The notes under the pieces are model-generated. The model was not told the DNA's origin. It did not search any database and saw only the letters and a list, made by a program, of their open reading frames with translations. 64,000 nt of DNA, taken from Kofleriaceae bacterium. GTDB taxonomy: Bacteria; Myxococcota_A; Polyangia; Haliangiales; Haliangiaceae. Positions within the stretch are counted from its first letter, which is position 1; each line of letters begins with the position of its first letter. Position numbers and translations under genes: made by a program. The stretch is from the NCBI GenBank assembly GCA_020633495.1, contig JACKDR010000008.1, positions 62,001 to 126,000 of the forward strand. The letters are read 5' to 3'. Positions 47,433 to 59,393 of this stretch are shown in pieces.

Positions 47433-48587
47433 TCACTGCCGCAGGATGTCGGTCGACGGCCGGGGATCGTCCGGCGACGTCGGCGCGCCGGCGCGCTGGA
47501 CCTCGCTCGGCGCCGGCCGCACGACCTCGCGGGTCTTGCCGTTGGCGGGGACCTTGATCTTCGCCAGCTCGGCGGTGATCTCGGCCAGCAGGTCGGCCTT
47601 CTCGCGGTACGGCAGGAACGCGCTCTTGAAGCCGGCGATGATGATCTCCTTGATCGTGTCGAGCGACCAGCCGTAGTGCTTGTGGCACAGCCACAGCTCC
47701 TTGCTCACGGTGGTGTCGGTGATCAGCCGGTTGTCGGTGTTGATCGTGATCCGCAGGCCGTAGTCGACGTAGAAGTCGACCGGGTGGGTCTCCCACGACG
47801 TCGCCGCCTTGGTCTGCAGGTTCGACGACGGGCACACCTCGAGCGGGATGCGGTGGTCGTTGACGTAGTTGAGCAGGTCGCCGTTCTCGACCAGCCGGGT
47901 GCCGTGGCCGATGCGGTGGGCGCTGCACTTGTGGATCGCCTGGGCGATCGAGTCGGGGCCGAAAGCCTCGCCGGCGTGGGCGGTGCAGTTGATGTTGTTG
48001 TCGATGACCAGCTGGAAGGCCTGGCGGTGCAGCTTGGCCGGGTTGTTGACCTCGGCGCCGGCGAGGTCGAAGCCGACCACGCCGCGGTTCTTGAACGCCA
48101 CGCACAGCTCGGCGATCCGCAGCGAGGTCTCCGGCGTCATCGACCGGATGCCGCACAGGATCAGGCCGTAGCGGATGCCCAGCTCGCGCTTGGCGGCGCG
48201 CAGGCCGCGCAGCACCGCCTCGACCACCGTGGTCAGGCGCAGGCCCAGCTCCTGGTGGAGCAGCGGCGAGTACCGGACCTCGATGTAGCGGACGTTCTCC
48301 TTCCAGGCGTCCTCGGCCAGCTCGTAGGCGATGCGCTCGAGCGCGGCCTCGGTCTGCATCACCGACAGCGTGATGTCGAAGGCCTTGAGGTAGTCCTCGA
48401 GCGACTCGCAGACGTCGCCGGCGTAGATCATCCGGAACAGCTCGGCGCGGTCGAAGGTCGGCAGCGCGACGCCCTGCTCGCGGGCGAGCTCGAGGATGGT
48501 GTCGAGCCGCAGCGAGCCGTCGAGGTGACAGTGCAGGTCGGTCTTGGGCAGCGACTCGATCAGCTGGAGGGACAGCTCGTGGACCAT
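47433..48587 (-). CDS. add: Adenosine deaminase family protein
   Basis: 384 aa. LPKTDLHCHLDGSLRLDTIL gives the first two metal His ligands (H19, H21). NINCTAHAGEAFGPDSI provides the next His and catalytic Glu. RIGHGTRLVE and VCPSSNLQTKAATSWETHPV follow, and YGLRITINTDNRLITDTTVS places the last catalytic Asp pair. Converts adenosine (or a related 6-aminopurine nucleoside) to inosine in purine salvage. Total length is slightly above the ~340 aa norm, from a Pro/Arg tail. GATAGT 6 nt upstream supports ATG 48587. Confidence 0.93.
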   Translation of the reverse strand: MVHELSLQLIESLPKTDLHCHLDGSLRLDTILELAREQGVALPTFDRAELFRMIYAGDVCESLEDYLKAFDITLSVMQTEAALERIAYELAEDAWKENVRYIEVRYSPLLHQELGLRLTTVVEAVLRGLRAAKRELGIRYGLILCGIRSMTPETSLRIAELCVAFKNRGVVGFDLAGAEVNNPAKLHRQAFQLVIDNNINCTAHAGEAFGPDSIAQAIHKCSAHRIGHGTRLVENGDLLNYVNDHRIPLEVCPSSNLQTKAATSWETHPVDFYVDYGLRITINTDNRLITDTTVSKELWLCHKHYGWSLDTIKEIIIAGFKSAFLPYREKADLLAEITAELAKIKVPANGKTREVVRPAPSEVQRAGAPTSPDDPRPSTDILRQ

Positions 48588-48593
48588 CTCGGG

Positions 48594-48599
48594 ACTATC
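48594..48599 (-). promoter_or_regulatory. -10 box of the adenosine deaminase gene
   Basis: GATAGT, 6 nt before ATG 48587. Confidence 0.4.
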
Positions 48600-48646
48600 A
48601 CGCGCGCTCCCGGGGGGCGCAAGCCGACCCTGCCCGACGCCCCGCG

Positions 48647-49234
48647 TCAGGGCGTCGCGGCCGGCGCCGGCGGCAGGATCTCCGCGACCCGGACCACGAC
48701 GTCGGGGAAGGCCAGGGGCGCGACCGCGGCCCCCGCGCCGTGGCTCACCACCTCGCCGTAGCGCCCGGCCTCGGGGCCGCGGTGCACCACCAGCTCGTCG
48801 CGCGACAGATCCAGCACCCAGTAGTCGGCGATGCCCATCTCGGCGTAGAGCCGGGCCTTGAGCCGCAGGTCCTTGAGCCGCGACGAGTCCGCGACCTCGA
48901 TCACCAGCAGCGCGTCGTGGGCGTGGTCGTCGAGGAAGTCGCCGGGCGGCAGGATCACGACGTCGGGCTCGGGCTCCGACTCGTCCGAGGCCGCCACCGG
49001 CCCCTGGCACTGGACCTGGGCCCGCCCGGCGACCGCGACCGCCAGCAGGTTGTTCAGGCGCCGGACCGACCACACGTGGCGCTGGCCCTGCGGCCTCATC
49101 GCGACCAGCCGTCCGTAGAGCAGCTCGAGCCGCTCGTCGTCGAACACGCCCGCCGCGACCAGGCGATCGTACTCGGCGCGGCGCAGCGGGCGCAGCGTCG
49201 ACGGCGGCACGACCTCGGGATCCAGCGGCTCCAT
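48647..49234 (-). CDS. Uma2 family (DUF820) endonuclease-fold protein
   Basis: 195 aa. PD-(D/E)XK-like Uma2 fold: RRAEYDRLVAAGVFDDERLE, LLYGRLVAMRPQGQRHVWSV, SEPEPDVVILPPGDFLDDHA (the acidic motif), ALLVIEVADSSRLKDLRLKA (the ExK-like position) and LYAEMGIADYWVLDLSRDEL. Uma2 proteins are common in cyanobacteria and myxobacteria, many copies per genome, generally of unknown role and possibly restriction or mobile-element relics. The upstream reading to 50314 is out of character and was dropped. Confidence 0.88.
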   Translation of the reverse strand: MEPLDPEVVPPSTLRPLRRAEYDRLVAAGVFDDERLELLYGRLVAMRPQGQRHVWSVRRLNNLLAVAVAGRAQVQCQGPVAASDESEPEPDVVILPPGDFLDDHAHDALLVIEVADSSRLKDLRLKARLYAEMGIADYWVLDLSRDELVVHRGPEAGRYGEVVSHGAGAAVAPLAFPDVVVRVAEILPPAPAATP

Positions 49235-49278
49235 GGCCGCGTCCAGGCTAGCACGTCCCGGATCCATCCCCGCCGGGC

Positions 49279-50220
49279 TCACTTGCAGCCCTTGTAGGCG
49301 TCCTTCTCCTTCTTGTAGCGCTTGTCGGAGACCTTGTACTTGTCGCCGGAGAACGTGTACGTGCGGATGGTGTCGGTGCCGTCGGCGTTCTCGAGCCACT
49401 GGTACAGCTTCTTGGCCTTGGCCAGCACCGCGAGGTCGTCGACGATCTCGCAGCCCTTGCCGCGCCACGACACGTCGTCGTACTCGATGAACAGCTCGAG
49501 GCGGTCGCCCTTGATGCCGGCGGCCTCGTACTTCTTGGCGATCGCGGCGCGCCGCGCCGCCTTGGCCTCGGCGATCTTGGCCTTGAGGTTCTTGCCGTAG
49601 TCGATCAGGCCGTCGCAGTAGGCCTTGCGCCCGGCGTTCAGCGACACCACCGGCTCGTCCATCACGTTGAGCTTGAGGGCGAGGTCGCCATCGGCGCCGC
49701 CCTTGATCGCCTGGTCGACCATGGCGCGGCAGGCCTCGCCACGGGTGACCAGGCCCTTGCCGAAGTCGTCGCCCATCGACACCGGATCGAGCTGCTGGGT
49801 GGTGCGCAGGCCATCGGCGTAGCCGCCCAGCTCCTTGGCGGCCTCGTAGGTGCGGATCACCGCGGCGAAGCGATCGCACAGCGCCGGCGCACCGGAGAAC
49901 GGGATGCCCCAGGCGCCGTCGACCTCGGTGGCGCCGGGCTGCCCCTTGAAGTACGAGCCGGTGAGCCGATCGGTCGCGGTGACCCCGGCCTTCTTGGCGG
50001 CGGCGACGGCGTCGCGGCACTCGGCCTCGTCGCCGACGTGCTTGTAGACGACGCCGGCGGTGCCCTTGGCGACGATCTCGTTGACCGGGTAGGCGAACAT
50101 CGCGACCACGTTCGCGACCGCGCGGACGTCGTCCTCGTGATCGGCGTGGGCGGGGGCGGCGCCGGCGACGGCGGCGAGGGTGAGCGCGGCGAGGGGGACA
50201 GCGGCCTTCAGCGACAGCAT
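49279..50220 (-). CDS. Exported hypothetical protein, 313 aa
   Basis: Signal peptide to about residue 26 (LTLAAVAGAAPAHA). Mature protein is helical and Ala/Lys/Asp rich, with four or five spaced cysteines (DEAECRDAV, APALCDRFA, EACRAMV, KAYCDGLI, GKGCEIVDD) that may pair in the periplasm. It ends in a Lys/Tyr-rich segment. A clear AAGGAG ribosome binding site precedes ATG 50220, unlike most of its neighbours. Family not recognised. Confidence 0.78.
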   Translation of the reverse strand: MLSLKAAVPLAALTLAAVAGAAPAHADHEDDVRAVANVVAMFAYPVNEIVAKGTAGVVYKHVGDEAECRDAVAAAKKAGVTATDRLTGSYFKGQPGATEVDGAWGIPFSGAPALCDRFAAVIRTYEAAKELGGYADGLRTTQQLDPVSMGDDFGKGLVTRGEACRAMVDQAIKGGADGDLALKLNVMDEPVVSLNAGRKAYCDGLIDYGKNLKAKIAEAKAARRAAIAKKYEAAGIKGDRLELFIEYDDVSWRGKGCEIVDDLAVLAKAKKLYQWLENADGTDTIRTYTFSGDKYKVSDKRYKKEKDAYKGCK

Positions 50221-50351
50221 CGGTAGCTCCTTGGGTGGGTCTCGGCGGAGGTATCGCCGCGACCCACGCCCGGTTGCGTGTCGCTCTCGTTTTCTTTGCG
50301 GCCAGGCGCCTCACCCCGGCGCGGTGACCGCCGACCGCGCGCCGCGCGCCG

Positions 50352-51143
50352 CTACGGCTCGGGCAGCGCCAGCACGAAGCTGTCGAGGAACGTCTCGGTG
50401 GCGGCGGCGTCGAGCGGGCCCAGGAACAGCGCCTGCGCCACGTAGACCCCGGCCGGGTTGCCGCTGACGTAGATGCGGACCCGGCCGTTGAGCTCCTGGC
50501 CCATGACCGGCCCGGCGACGTCGATGTCGGCGCCCAGGACGTCCTTGCGGTGGGTGTCGAGCCGGCGCTCGCCGGCGTTGTGCAGCCCCGCGCTCTGCAG
50601 CATCTGGTCGCGGCCGCCGGCCAGCGCGGCCTCGAGATCGAAGCCGGCGCCCGGCGGCACCTCGTAGCGCAGCGCCGACGCGCCGAAGTAGCGGCGGCTC
50701 GAGTCGCTCTGGTCGAGCGTGACCAGCCGCAGCTTGGCCGGCCCGATGCCCGGGATGTCGACGCTGTCGTTGTCCTCGGCGGGCTTGCTGGGGAACGCCA
50801 GCGTGTACATGCCGTCGGGGTCGGCGTAGGCGTACCAGCCGGACGGCGCGCCCGCGGCGGGCTTGGCCGCGGCGGCGGCGCCCGCGCCCCCGGCGCCGCC
50901 GGTGACGCCGCTGGCCCACGAGCCGTGGGAGCCGTCGGCCTTGTCGGCGGGGCCGTCCGCCGCCGGCGCGGGCTTGGCGGCCACGGCCGCGCCGCCCGAC
51001 GGCGCGCCGCCGGTCGACGCCGGCGCCGGCGCGGGCTCGGCCTTCGACGGGGCCTTGGAGCCCTTGTCGCAGCCGGTGGTGGAGGTCGCGGCCAGCGCGG
51101 CGAGCGCGGCGCAGGTGAACAGGGTCCGGCGGCGTGGGGTCAT
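50352..51143 (-). CDS. Lipoprotein, 263 aa
   Basis: Lipobox TSTTGC (Cys about residue 25), a long Ala/Pro/Gly/Lys linker to about residue 100, then a beta-rich C-terminal domain: WYAYADPDGMYTLAFPSKPA, LRLVTLDQSDSSRRYFGASA, LRYEVPPGAGFDLEAALAGG and VRIYVSGNPAGVYVAQALFL. The last domain resembles small photosystem-II-repair/PsbP-like or DUF1795-like folds in layout, but this is weak. Probably surface or periplasmic. Precedes and may be cotranscribed with nothing nearby; it lies 29 nt downstream of glutathione synthetase, on the same strand. Confidence 0.7.
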   Translation of the reverse strand: MTPRRRTLFTCAALAALAATSTTGCDKGSKAPSKAEPAPAPASTGGAPSGGAAVAAKPAPAADGPADKADGSHGSWASGVTGGAGGAGAAAAAKPAAGAPSGWYAYADPDGMYTLAFPSKPAEDNDSVDIPGIGPAKLRLVTLDQSDSSRRYFGASALRYEVPPGAGFDLEAALAGGRDQMLQSAGLHNAGERRLDTHRKDVLGADIDVAGPVMGQELNGRVRIYVSGNPAGVYVAQALFLGPLDAAATETFLDSFVLALPEP

Positions 51144-51172
51144 CAGCGGGTCCTCGCGGGTGGCGGCGATCG

Positions 51173-53734
<2,562 letters not shown>

Positions 53735-53837
53735 ACCGGCCCCGACAACATAACGGAATGGCTGGCCGGGGGGGACCTCGCGAGGCCTGTTCCTGTCCTA
53801 CATGTGTGCAAAAGTGGCCCACCGGAATACCCGCTGC

Positions 53838-53843
53838 TAGCGT
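53838..53843 (+). promoter_or_regulatory. Extended -10 box of the hypothetical gene at 53850
   Basis: TGCTAGCGT, 6 nt before GTG 53850: leaderless GTG. Confidence 0.5.
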
Positions 53844-53849
53844 GGCGAC

Positions 53850-54329
53850 GTGGCTGCCCCTCGTCGTGCCGTTCGCAAAGCCGCCCCGGCCCCTGCCCCG
53901 GCGCGCAAGCCGATGGCGTCGGCGCGGCGGGTCTCGCTGTTCGAGCGCGAGGTCAAGGTCAGCCTGTCGCCGGCCGCGCTGGAGGTCCTGTTCGACCACG
54001 CCGACGTCCTGTCGGAGGGCCAGGTCGAGGCCGGCCGCTACTTCGGCTCGACGATGATGACGATCGATCTGGCGCGCGCCCAGCCCCGCATCTCCGAGGA
54101 GTGCGACGCCGGCTGCGCCCGCCGCGTCGTCGAGCTGATGCCCGGCGACGACCAGGTCCGCGAGCGCGCCCGCGCGATCGCGGTCGCCGAGGCCACCCGC
54201 ACCGCCGGCGCGCTGACCGCGCCGGCCATCGATCTCCACGTCCGCCGTGACGGAGCCCGGCTCCGCCTCGACCTCGACGTCGAGGGCGCCGCCCCCCAAC
54301 GACCTTCGCCCGCAGGGAGGAAGCCGTGA
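53850..54329 (+). CDS. Hypothetical protein, 159 aa, upstream of a MerR-TPR regulator
   Basis: A basic Ala/Pro/Lys/Arg N-terminus (AAPRRAVRKAAPAPAPARKP) precedes a small helical domain: LSPAALEVLFDHADVLSEGQ, VEAGRYFGSTMMTIDLARAQ, DQVRERARAIAVAEATRTAG. No family recognised. Its TGA lies in the next gene's GTG start (GTGA), so translation is coupled to the MerR-TPR protein; the two probably act together (inference). Confidence 0.65.
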   Translation: MAAPRRAVRKAAPAPAPARKPMASARRVSLFEREVKVSLSPAALEVLFDHADVLSEGQVEAGRYFGSTMMTIDLARAQPRISEECDAGCARRVVELMPGDDQVRERARAIAVAEATRTAGALTAPAIDLHVRRDGARLRLDLDVEGAAPQRPSPAGRKP

Positions 54330-55285
54330 CCGAGCTGTACAGCATCCGCGACGTCGCCCGCATCTTCGCGCTCCAGGAGTCGCGCCTGCGCTACTGGATG
54401 CAGACCGGCTTCGTCGGACCCACCGTCCGCAAGGGCGGCCGGTTCTTCTACACCTTCCAGGACCTGATCTCGGTCAAGGCCGCCAAGGACCTGCTGGCCG
54501 CCGGCCTGTCGATGCAGAAGGTCCGCAAGAACCTGGCCGCGCTGCGCGAGGCCCTGCCCGACGACGCCAGCCCGGCGGCGCGCCTGCGCATCTGCTCCGA
54601 CGGCGACACGATCGTCGCGATCGCCGACGACGTCGCCTTCGAGCCACCGACCCGCCAGGTGGTCATGGCGTTCAACCTGCCCGGCCTGGCCGGCCAGGTC
54701 GCCGAGGTCATGGCGCTGCCCGAGCGCGGCGCCGCCGGCACCCCGGCCGCGGGCGTCGCGACCACCGGCGCCGACGCGGTGCCGACCGCGGTCGAGGACG
54801 ATCCCACCGAGGCCAACGGCGGCCTGACCGCGTACCGCTGCTTCGTCGACGCCTGCGCCGCCGAGGACGCCGGCGCGCTCGACGACGCCGAGCACCTGTA
54901 CCGCCAGGCGATCGATCTGCAGCCGTCGCTGGCCGCGGCCCAGACCAACCTGGGCAACCTGCTGTACCGGCGCGGCGACGTCGCCGCGGCCCGCGCGCTG
55001 TACGAGCAGGCGCTCGAGCACGAGCCCAACCAGGCCGAGGCCCGCTACAACCTCGGCAACCTGCTCGAGGATCTCGGCGAGACCGAGCTGGCGATCGCCG
55101 AGCTGCGCCGGGTCACCCTGGCCGTGCCCGACTTCGCCGACGCCCACTACAACCTGGGCCTGATGCTGGCGCGGGTCGGCGGCGTCGCCCAGGCGGCGCG
55201 CCACCTCGAGCGCTATCTCGAGCTCGACACCGGCAGCGAGTGGTCCGAGCGCGCCCGCGGCTACCTCACCACGCTGGCCGCGTGA
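54326..55285 (+). CDS. MerR-type DNA-binding protein fused to TPR repeats
   Basis: 319 aa. Residues 4-~70 form a MerR winged helix: YSIRDVARIFALQESRLRYW (the helix-turn-helix and RYW wing), KGGRFFYTFQDLISVKAAKD, LLAAGLSMQKVRKNLAALRE. A ~70-aa linker follows, then three to four TPR units (about 165-310), including AQTNLGNLLYRRGDVAAARA, ARYNLGNLLEDLGETELAIA and AHYNLGLMLARVGGVAQAAR. MerR domains usually carry an effector or dimer helix, so a TPR partner-binding module is unusual. It is preceded by GGGAGGA. The TGA overlaps the next ATG (TGATG). Confidence 0.85.
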   Translation: MTELYSIRDVARIFALQESRLRYWMQTGFVGPTVRKGGRFFYTFQDLISVKAAKDLLAAGLSMQKVRKNLAALREALPDDASPAARLRICSDGDTIVAIADDVAFEPPTRQVVMAFNLPGLAGQVAEVMALPERGAAGTPAAGVATTGADAVPTAVEDDPTEANGGLTAYRCFVDACAAEDAGALDDAEHLYRQAIDLQPSLAAAQTNLGNLLYRRGDVAAARALYEQALEHEPNQAEARYNLGNLLEDLGETELAIAELRRVTLAVPDFADAHYNLGLMLARVGGVAQAARHLERYLELDTGSEWSERARGYLTTLAA

Positions 55286-56547
55286 TGCGACGAGGCGCCG
55301 CGATCGCGACCGCCGCGCTGGCCGCGCTGGGCGCGGCGAGCGCCTGCGGGTCGAAGAAGCAGCACCACGAAGGCGGTGACGGCGATGGCGCCGGCACCGG
55401 CGCCGGCGCCGCGACCGGCGGCGCCCTGCCGATCGTCCAGGTCGCGCGCTCCGGCCACCTCGCCCGGGTGGTCGCCGACGACCAGGGCCGGACCTGGTTC
55501 GTGGTCCAGCCCCAGGGCGACGCGCCCAGCACGCTGTGCCGGCTCGACGGCGCCGACCTCACCTGCGCGGTCATCCCCGACGACGATCTGCCGCGGCCGC
55601 GCCCCGACGACAGCCGGCGCCGCGACCTGGCGCCGCCGGCGCCGGGCGCCGAGCCGATCGTCCTCTTGTCCCGGGGCGACATCGACGGCGCCCGCCGGCT
55701 CCAGGAGGTGCGCGCGTTCAGCTGGGAGGTCGTCGCCGACGACGTGGCCGCGCCGATGTTCCCGATCGCGTGGGCCGACGAGGTCACCGACGCGCTGCTC
55801 GATCAGGGCGCGGCGCCGGTGCCCGGCAACCGGAGCGCCGGCCGCGGCGACGCCCTGGTCCACGACGCGGTGGTGACGCCGGGCCGCCTGACCTGGGTCG
55901 AGACCGCCGGCGATCACCAGAGCACCAGCCTGTTCGAGGCCGAGGTCACCGCCGACGGCCTGCGCCCGCCGCGCGAGATCGCGCCGCTGCCCGGCCGGGT
56001 CAAGGTGATGTGGCTCGAGCGCGCCGGCGACCGGATCTGCGCCCTCGACACCGCGCTCGAGCGCCGGGTCGTGCTCGGCGACGCCGCCACCGGCCAGGTC
56101 ACGATCACCGACAACCTCGACCAGCCCGAGCTCGATCTGTGGTGCCAGGCCGACGGCACCGCCTACCTCGGCAACCACGGCCCGCTCGGCCACGTCGGCG
56201 GCCAGTACTGCGCCGCCGGCGCGTGCCGGGCGATCGACCTGCCGATCGACTGGCCGCAGCCGATCATGTTCCGCGGCGCCGGCCTGGTCGCCGGCGGCCT
56301 GGTCGCGCTGGCGATCGACAACCAGAACCAGGTGGTCCTCGCCCACGGCACCGTCGACGGCCTGGCGCCGCCGCGCCACGTCGCCGACCCCGACCGCCGG
56401 CTCGCCGGCGTCCACACCCTGACCCCGGCCGGCGACGGCGCGCTGGCGCTGAGCCCGCACGGCTACCTGCTCGTGCTCGACCGCGACGGCGCGCCGGTGA
56501 AGGTGTCGCTGCGCTGGCAGGGTCCGTCGCCGCTGGCCGCGCCGTAG
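55285..56547 (+). CDS. Lipoprotein with beta-propeller-like domain, 420 aa
   Basis: Lipobox ALGAASAC (Cys about residue 21), then a Gly/Asp-rich linker and a beta-strand-rich body with repeated WFVV, VLLSRGDIDGARRL, RLTWVETAGDHQSTSLFEAE, RVVLGDAATGQVTI and VVLAHGTVDG segments. These suggest a propeller-like fold of about six blades, by strand pattern only. It ends near the convergent cdsA gene. Translational coupling to the MerR-TPR protein suggests they share a process, perhaps sensing at the envelope (inference). Confidence 0.72.
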   Translation: MRRGAAIATAALAALGAASACGSKKQHHEGGDGDGAGTGAGAATGGALPIVQVARSGHLARVVADDQGRTWFVVQPQGDAPSTLCRLDGADLTCAVIPDDDLPRPRPDDSRRRDLAPPAPGAEPIVLLSRGDIDGARRLQEVRAFSWEVVADDVAAPMFPIAWADEVTDALLDQGAAPVPGNRSAGRGDALVHDAVVTPGRLTWVETAGDHQSTSLFEAEVTADGLRPPREIAPLPGRVKVMWLERAGDRICALDTALERRVVLGDAATGQVTITDNLDQPELDLWCQADGTAYLGNHGPLGHVGGQYCAAGACRAIDLPIDWPQPIMFRGAGLVAGGLVALAIDNQNQVVLAHGTVDGLAPPRHVADPDRRLAGVHTLTPAGDGALALSPHGYLLVLDRDGAPVKVSLRWQGPSPLAAP

Positions 56548-56566
56548 CGGCGGCGGCCGCCGCCGC
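56547..56566. terminator. 20-bp perfect GC palindrome between convergent genes
   Basis: A 20-bp perfect palindrome of GCG/GCC triplets starts at the last base of the upstream stop codon and ends 4 nt from the cdsA stop. No T tract. Candidate bidirectional terminator. Confidence 0.45.
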
Positions 56567-56569
56567 GAC

Positions 56570-57463
<894 letters not shown>

Positions 57464-57565
57464 GAGGGGACCGAGCTAACCCGCCCGGAGCCGGGCCGTC
57501 AAGCCGGCGGGGAGGGCACCGTGGCCGCCCCGGCGCGGTGCCGGGACGCACCCAGGCGGGCCCGG

Positions 57566-58333
57566 TCAGGTCTCGACGTCGGAGTCGTCGGCGGTGAGCT
57601 CGGCGCGCGCCGCGATCTGACCCGAGGTCAGGCCGAACCGGCGCTCGCGGGCGGCGTACTGATCGAGGACCTCGTGCAGCTGGTCCTTGCGGAAGTCCGG
57701 CCACATGACGTCGACGAACACCAGCTCGGCGTAGGCCAGCTCCCACAGCATGAAGTTCGAGATCCGCTGCTCGCCGCTGGTCCGCACCAGCAGGTCGAGG
57801 GGCGGTAGCCGCGTCGTCGGCAGGTAGGCGCCGAAACGATCGACGTCGATGTCGTCGGGCGCCAGCGTGCCGGCGGCGACGTCGGCGGCGACCGCGCGGA
57901 TGGCGCGGGCGATCGACTCGCGGCCGCCGTACGACAGCGCCAGGGTCAGGGTCATGCCGGTGTGGTGGGCCGACTCGGCGCGCAGGGCGTCGAGCGGGTC
58001 ACGGACGTGCGGCGGCAGCCGCTCGACGTCGCCGATCGCGTCGAGCCGGATCTGGTTGTCCATGATCTCGTCGTGCTCGTCGCGCAGGTAGTCGCACAGC
58101 AGCTGCATCAGCGCCCGGACCTCGTCCGCGGGCCGCGCCCAGTTCTGGGACGAGAACGCGTACAGGGTCAGCGCCTCGAGGCCGAGCCGGCGCGCGGCGC
58201 GGGTCACGTCGCGGACGCTCTGGGCGCCCTCGCGGTGGCCCTCGATGCGCGGCAGGCCACGCAGCTGCGCCCAGCGGCCGTTGCCGTCCATGATGATGCC
58301 GACGTGGCGCGGCAGCCTCGGTTGGTCGCTCAT
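57566..58333 (-). CDS. uppS: Isoprenyl transferase (undecaprenyl diphosphate synthase)
   Basis: 255 aa. IIMDGNGRWAQLRGLPRIEG (catalytic Asp and Gly-Arg-Trp) and GHREGAQSVRDVTRAARRLG are followed by LTLYAFSSQNWARP and LALSYGGRESIARAIRAVAA. The enzyme's late signature lies in PLDLLVRTSGEQRISNFML and WELAYAELVFVDVMWPDF (RTSGE...SNF, substrate binding). cis-Prenyltransferase making the C55 lipid carrier for peptidoglycan and surface polysaccharides. All catalytic residues are present. Start ATG 58333. Confidence 0.96.
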   Translation of the reverse strand: MSDQPRLPRHVGIIMDGNGRWAQLRGLPRIEGHREGAQSVRDVTRAARRLGLEALTLYAFSSQNWARPADEVRALMQLLCDYLRDEHDEIMDNQIRLDAIGDVERLPPHVRDPLDALRAESAHHTGMTLTLALSYGGRESIARAIRAVAADVAAGTLAPDDIDVDRFGAYLPTTRLPPLDLLVRTSGEQRISNFMLWELAYAELVFVDVMWPDFRKDQLHEVLDQYAARERRFGLTSGQIAARAELTADDSDVET

Positions 58334-58427
58334 GCGCCGACGAGCCGGGCGTTACCACGGGGGGGCGAGGCGTTGCAACCCACCGGTTGATCCCGTAGGC
58401 TCGATTGGCCTCTACCACGAGACACCC

Positions 58428-59309
<882 letters not shown>

Positions 59310-59322
59310 CCGGGCCTGGCCC

Positions 59323-59348
59323 GCCGGCGAGCGCGAGCGCTCGCCGGC
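59323..59348. terminator. 12-bp perfect hairpin between convergent pspA and lipoprotein genes
   Basis: GCCGGCGAGCGC-GA-GCGCTCGCCGGC in the 84-nt gap; GC-only stem apart from two A/T pairs, no T tract. Candidate bidirectional terminator. Confidence 0.45.
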
Positions 59349-59393
59349 CCGGCCGCCGGCGCCCGTCGCGCCCACCGGGCCCCGGCCCGGACG

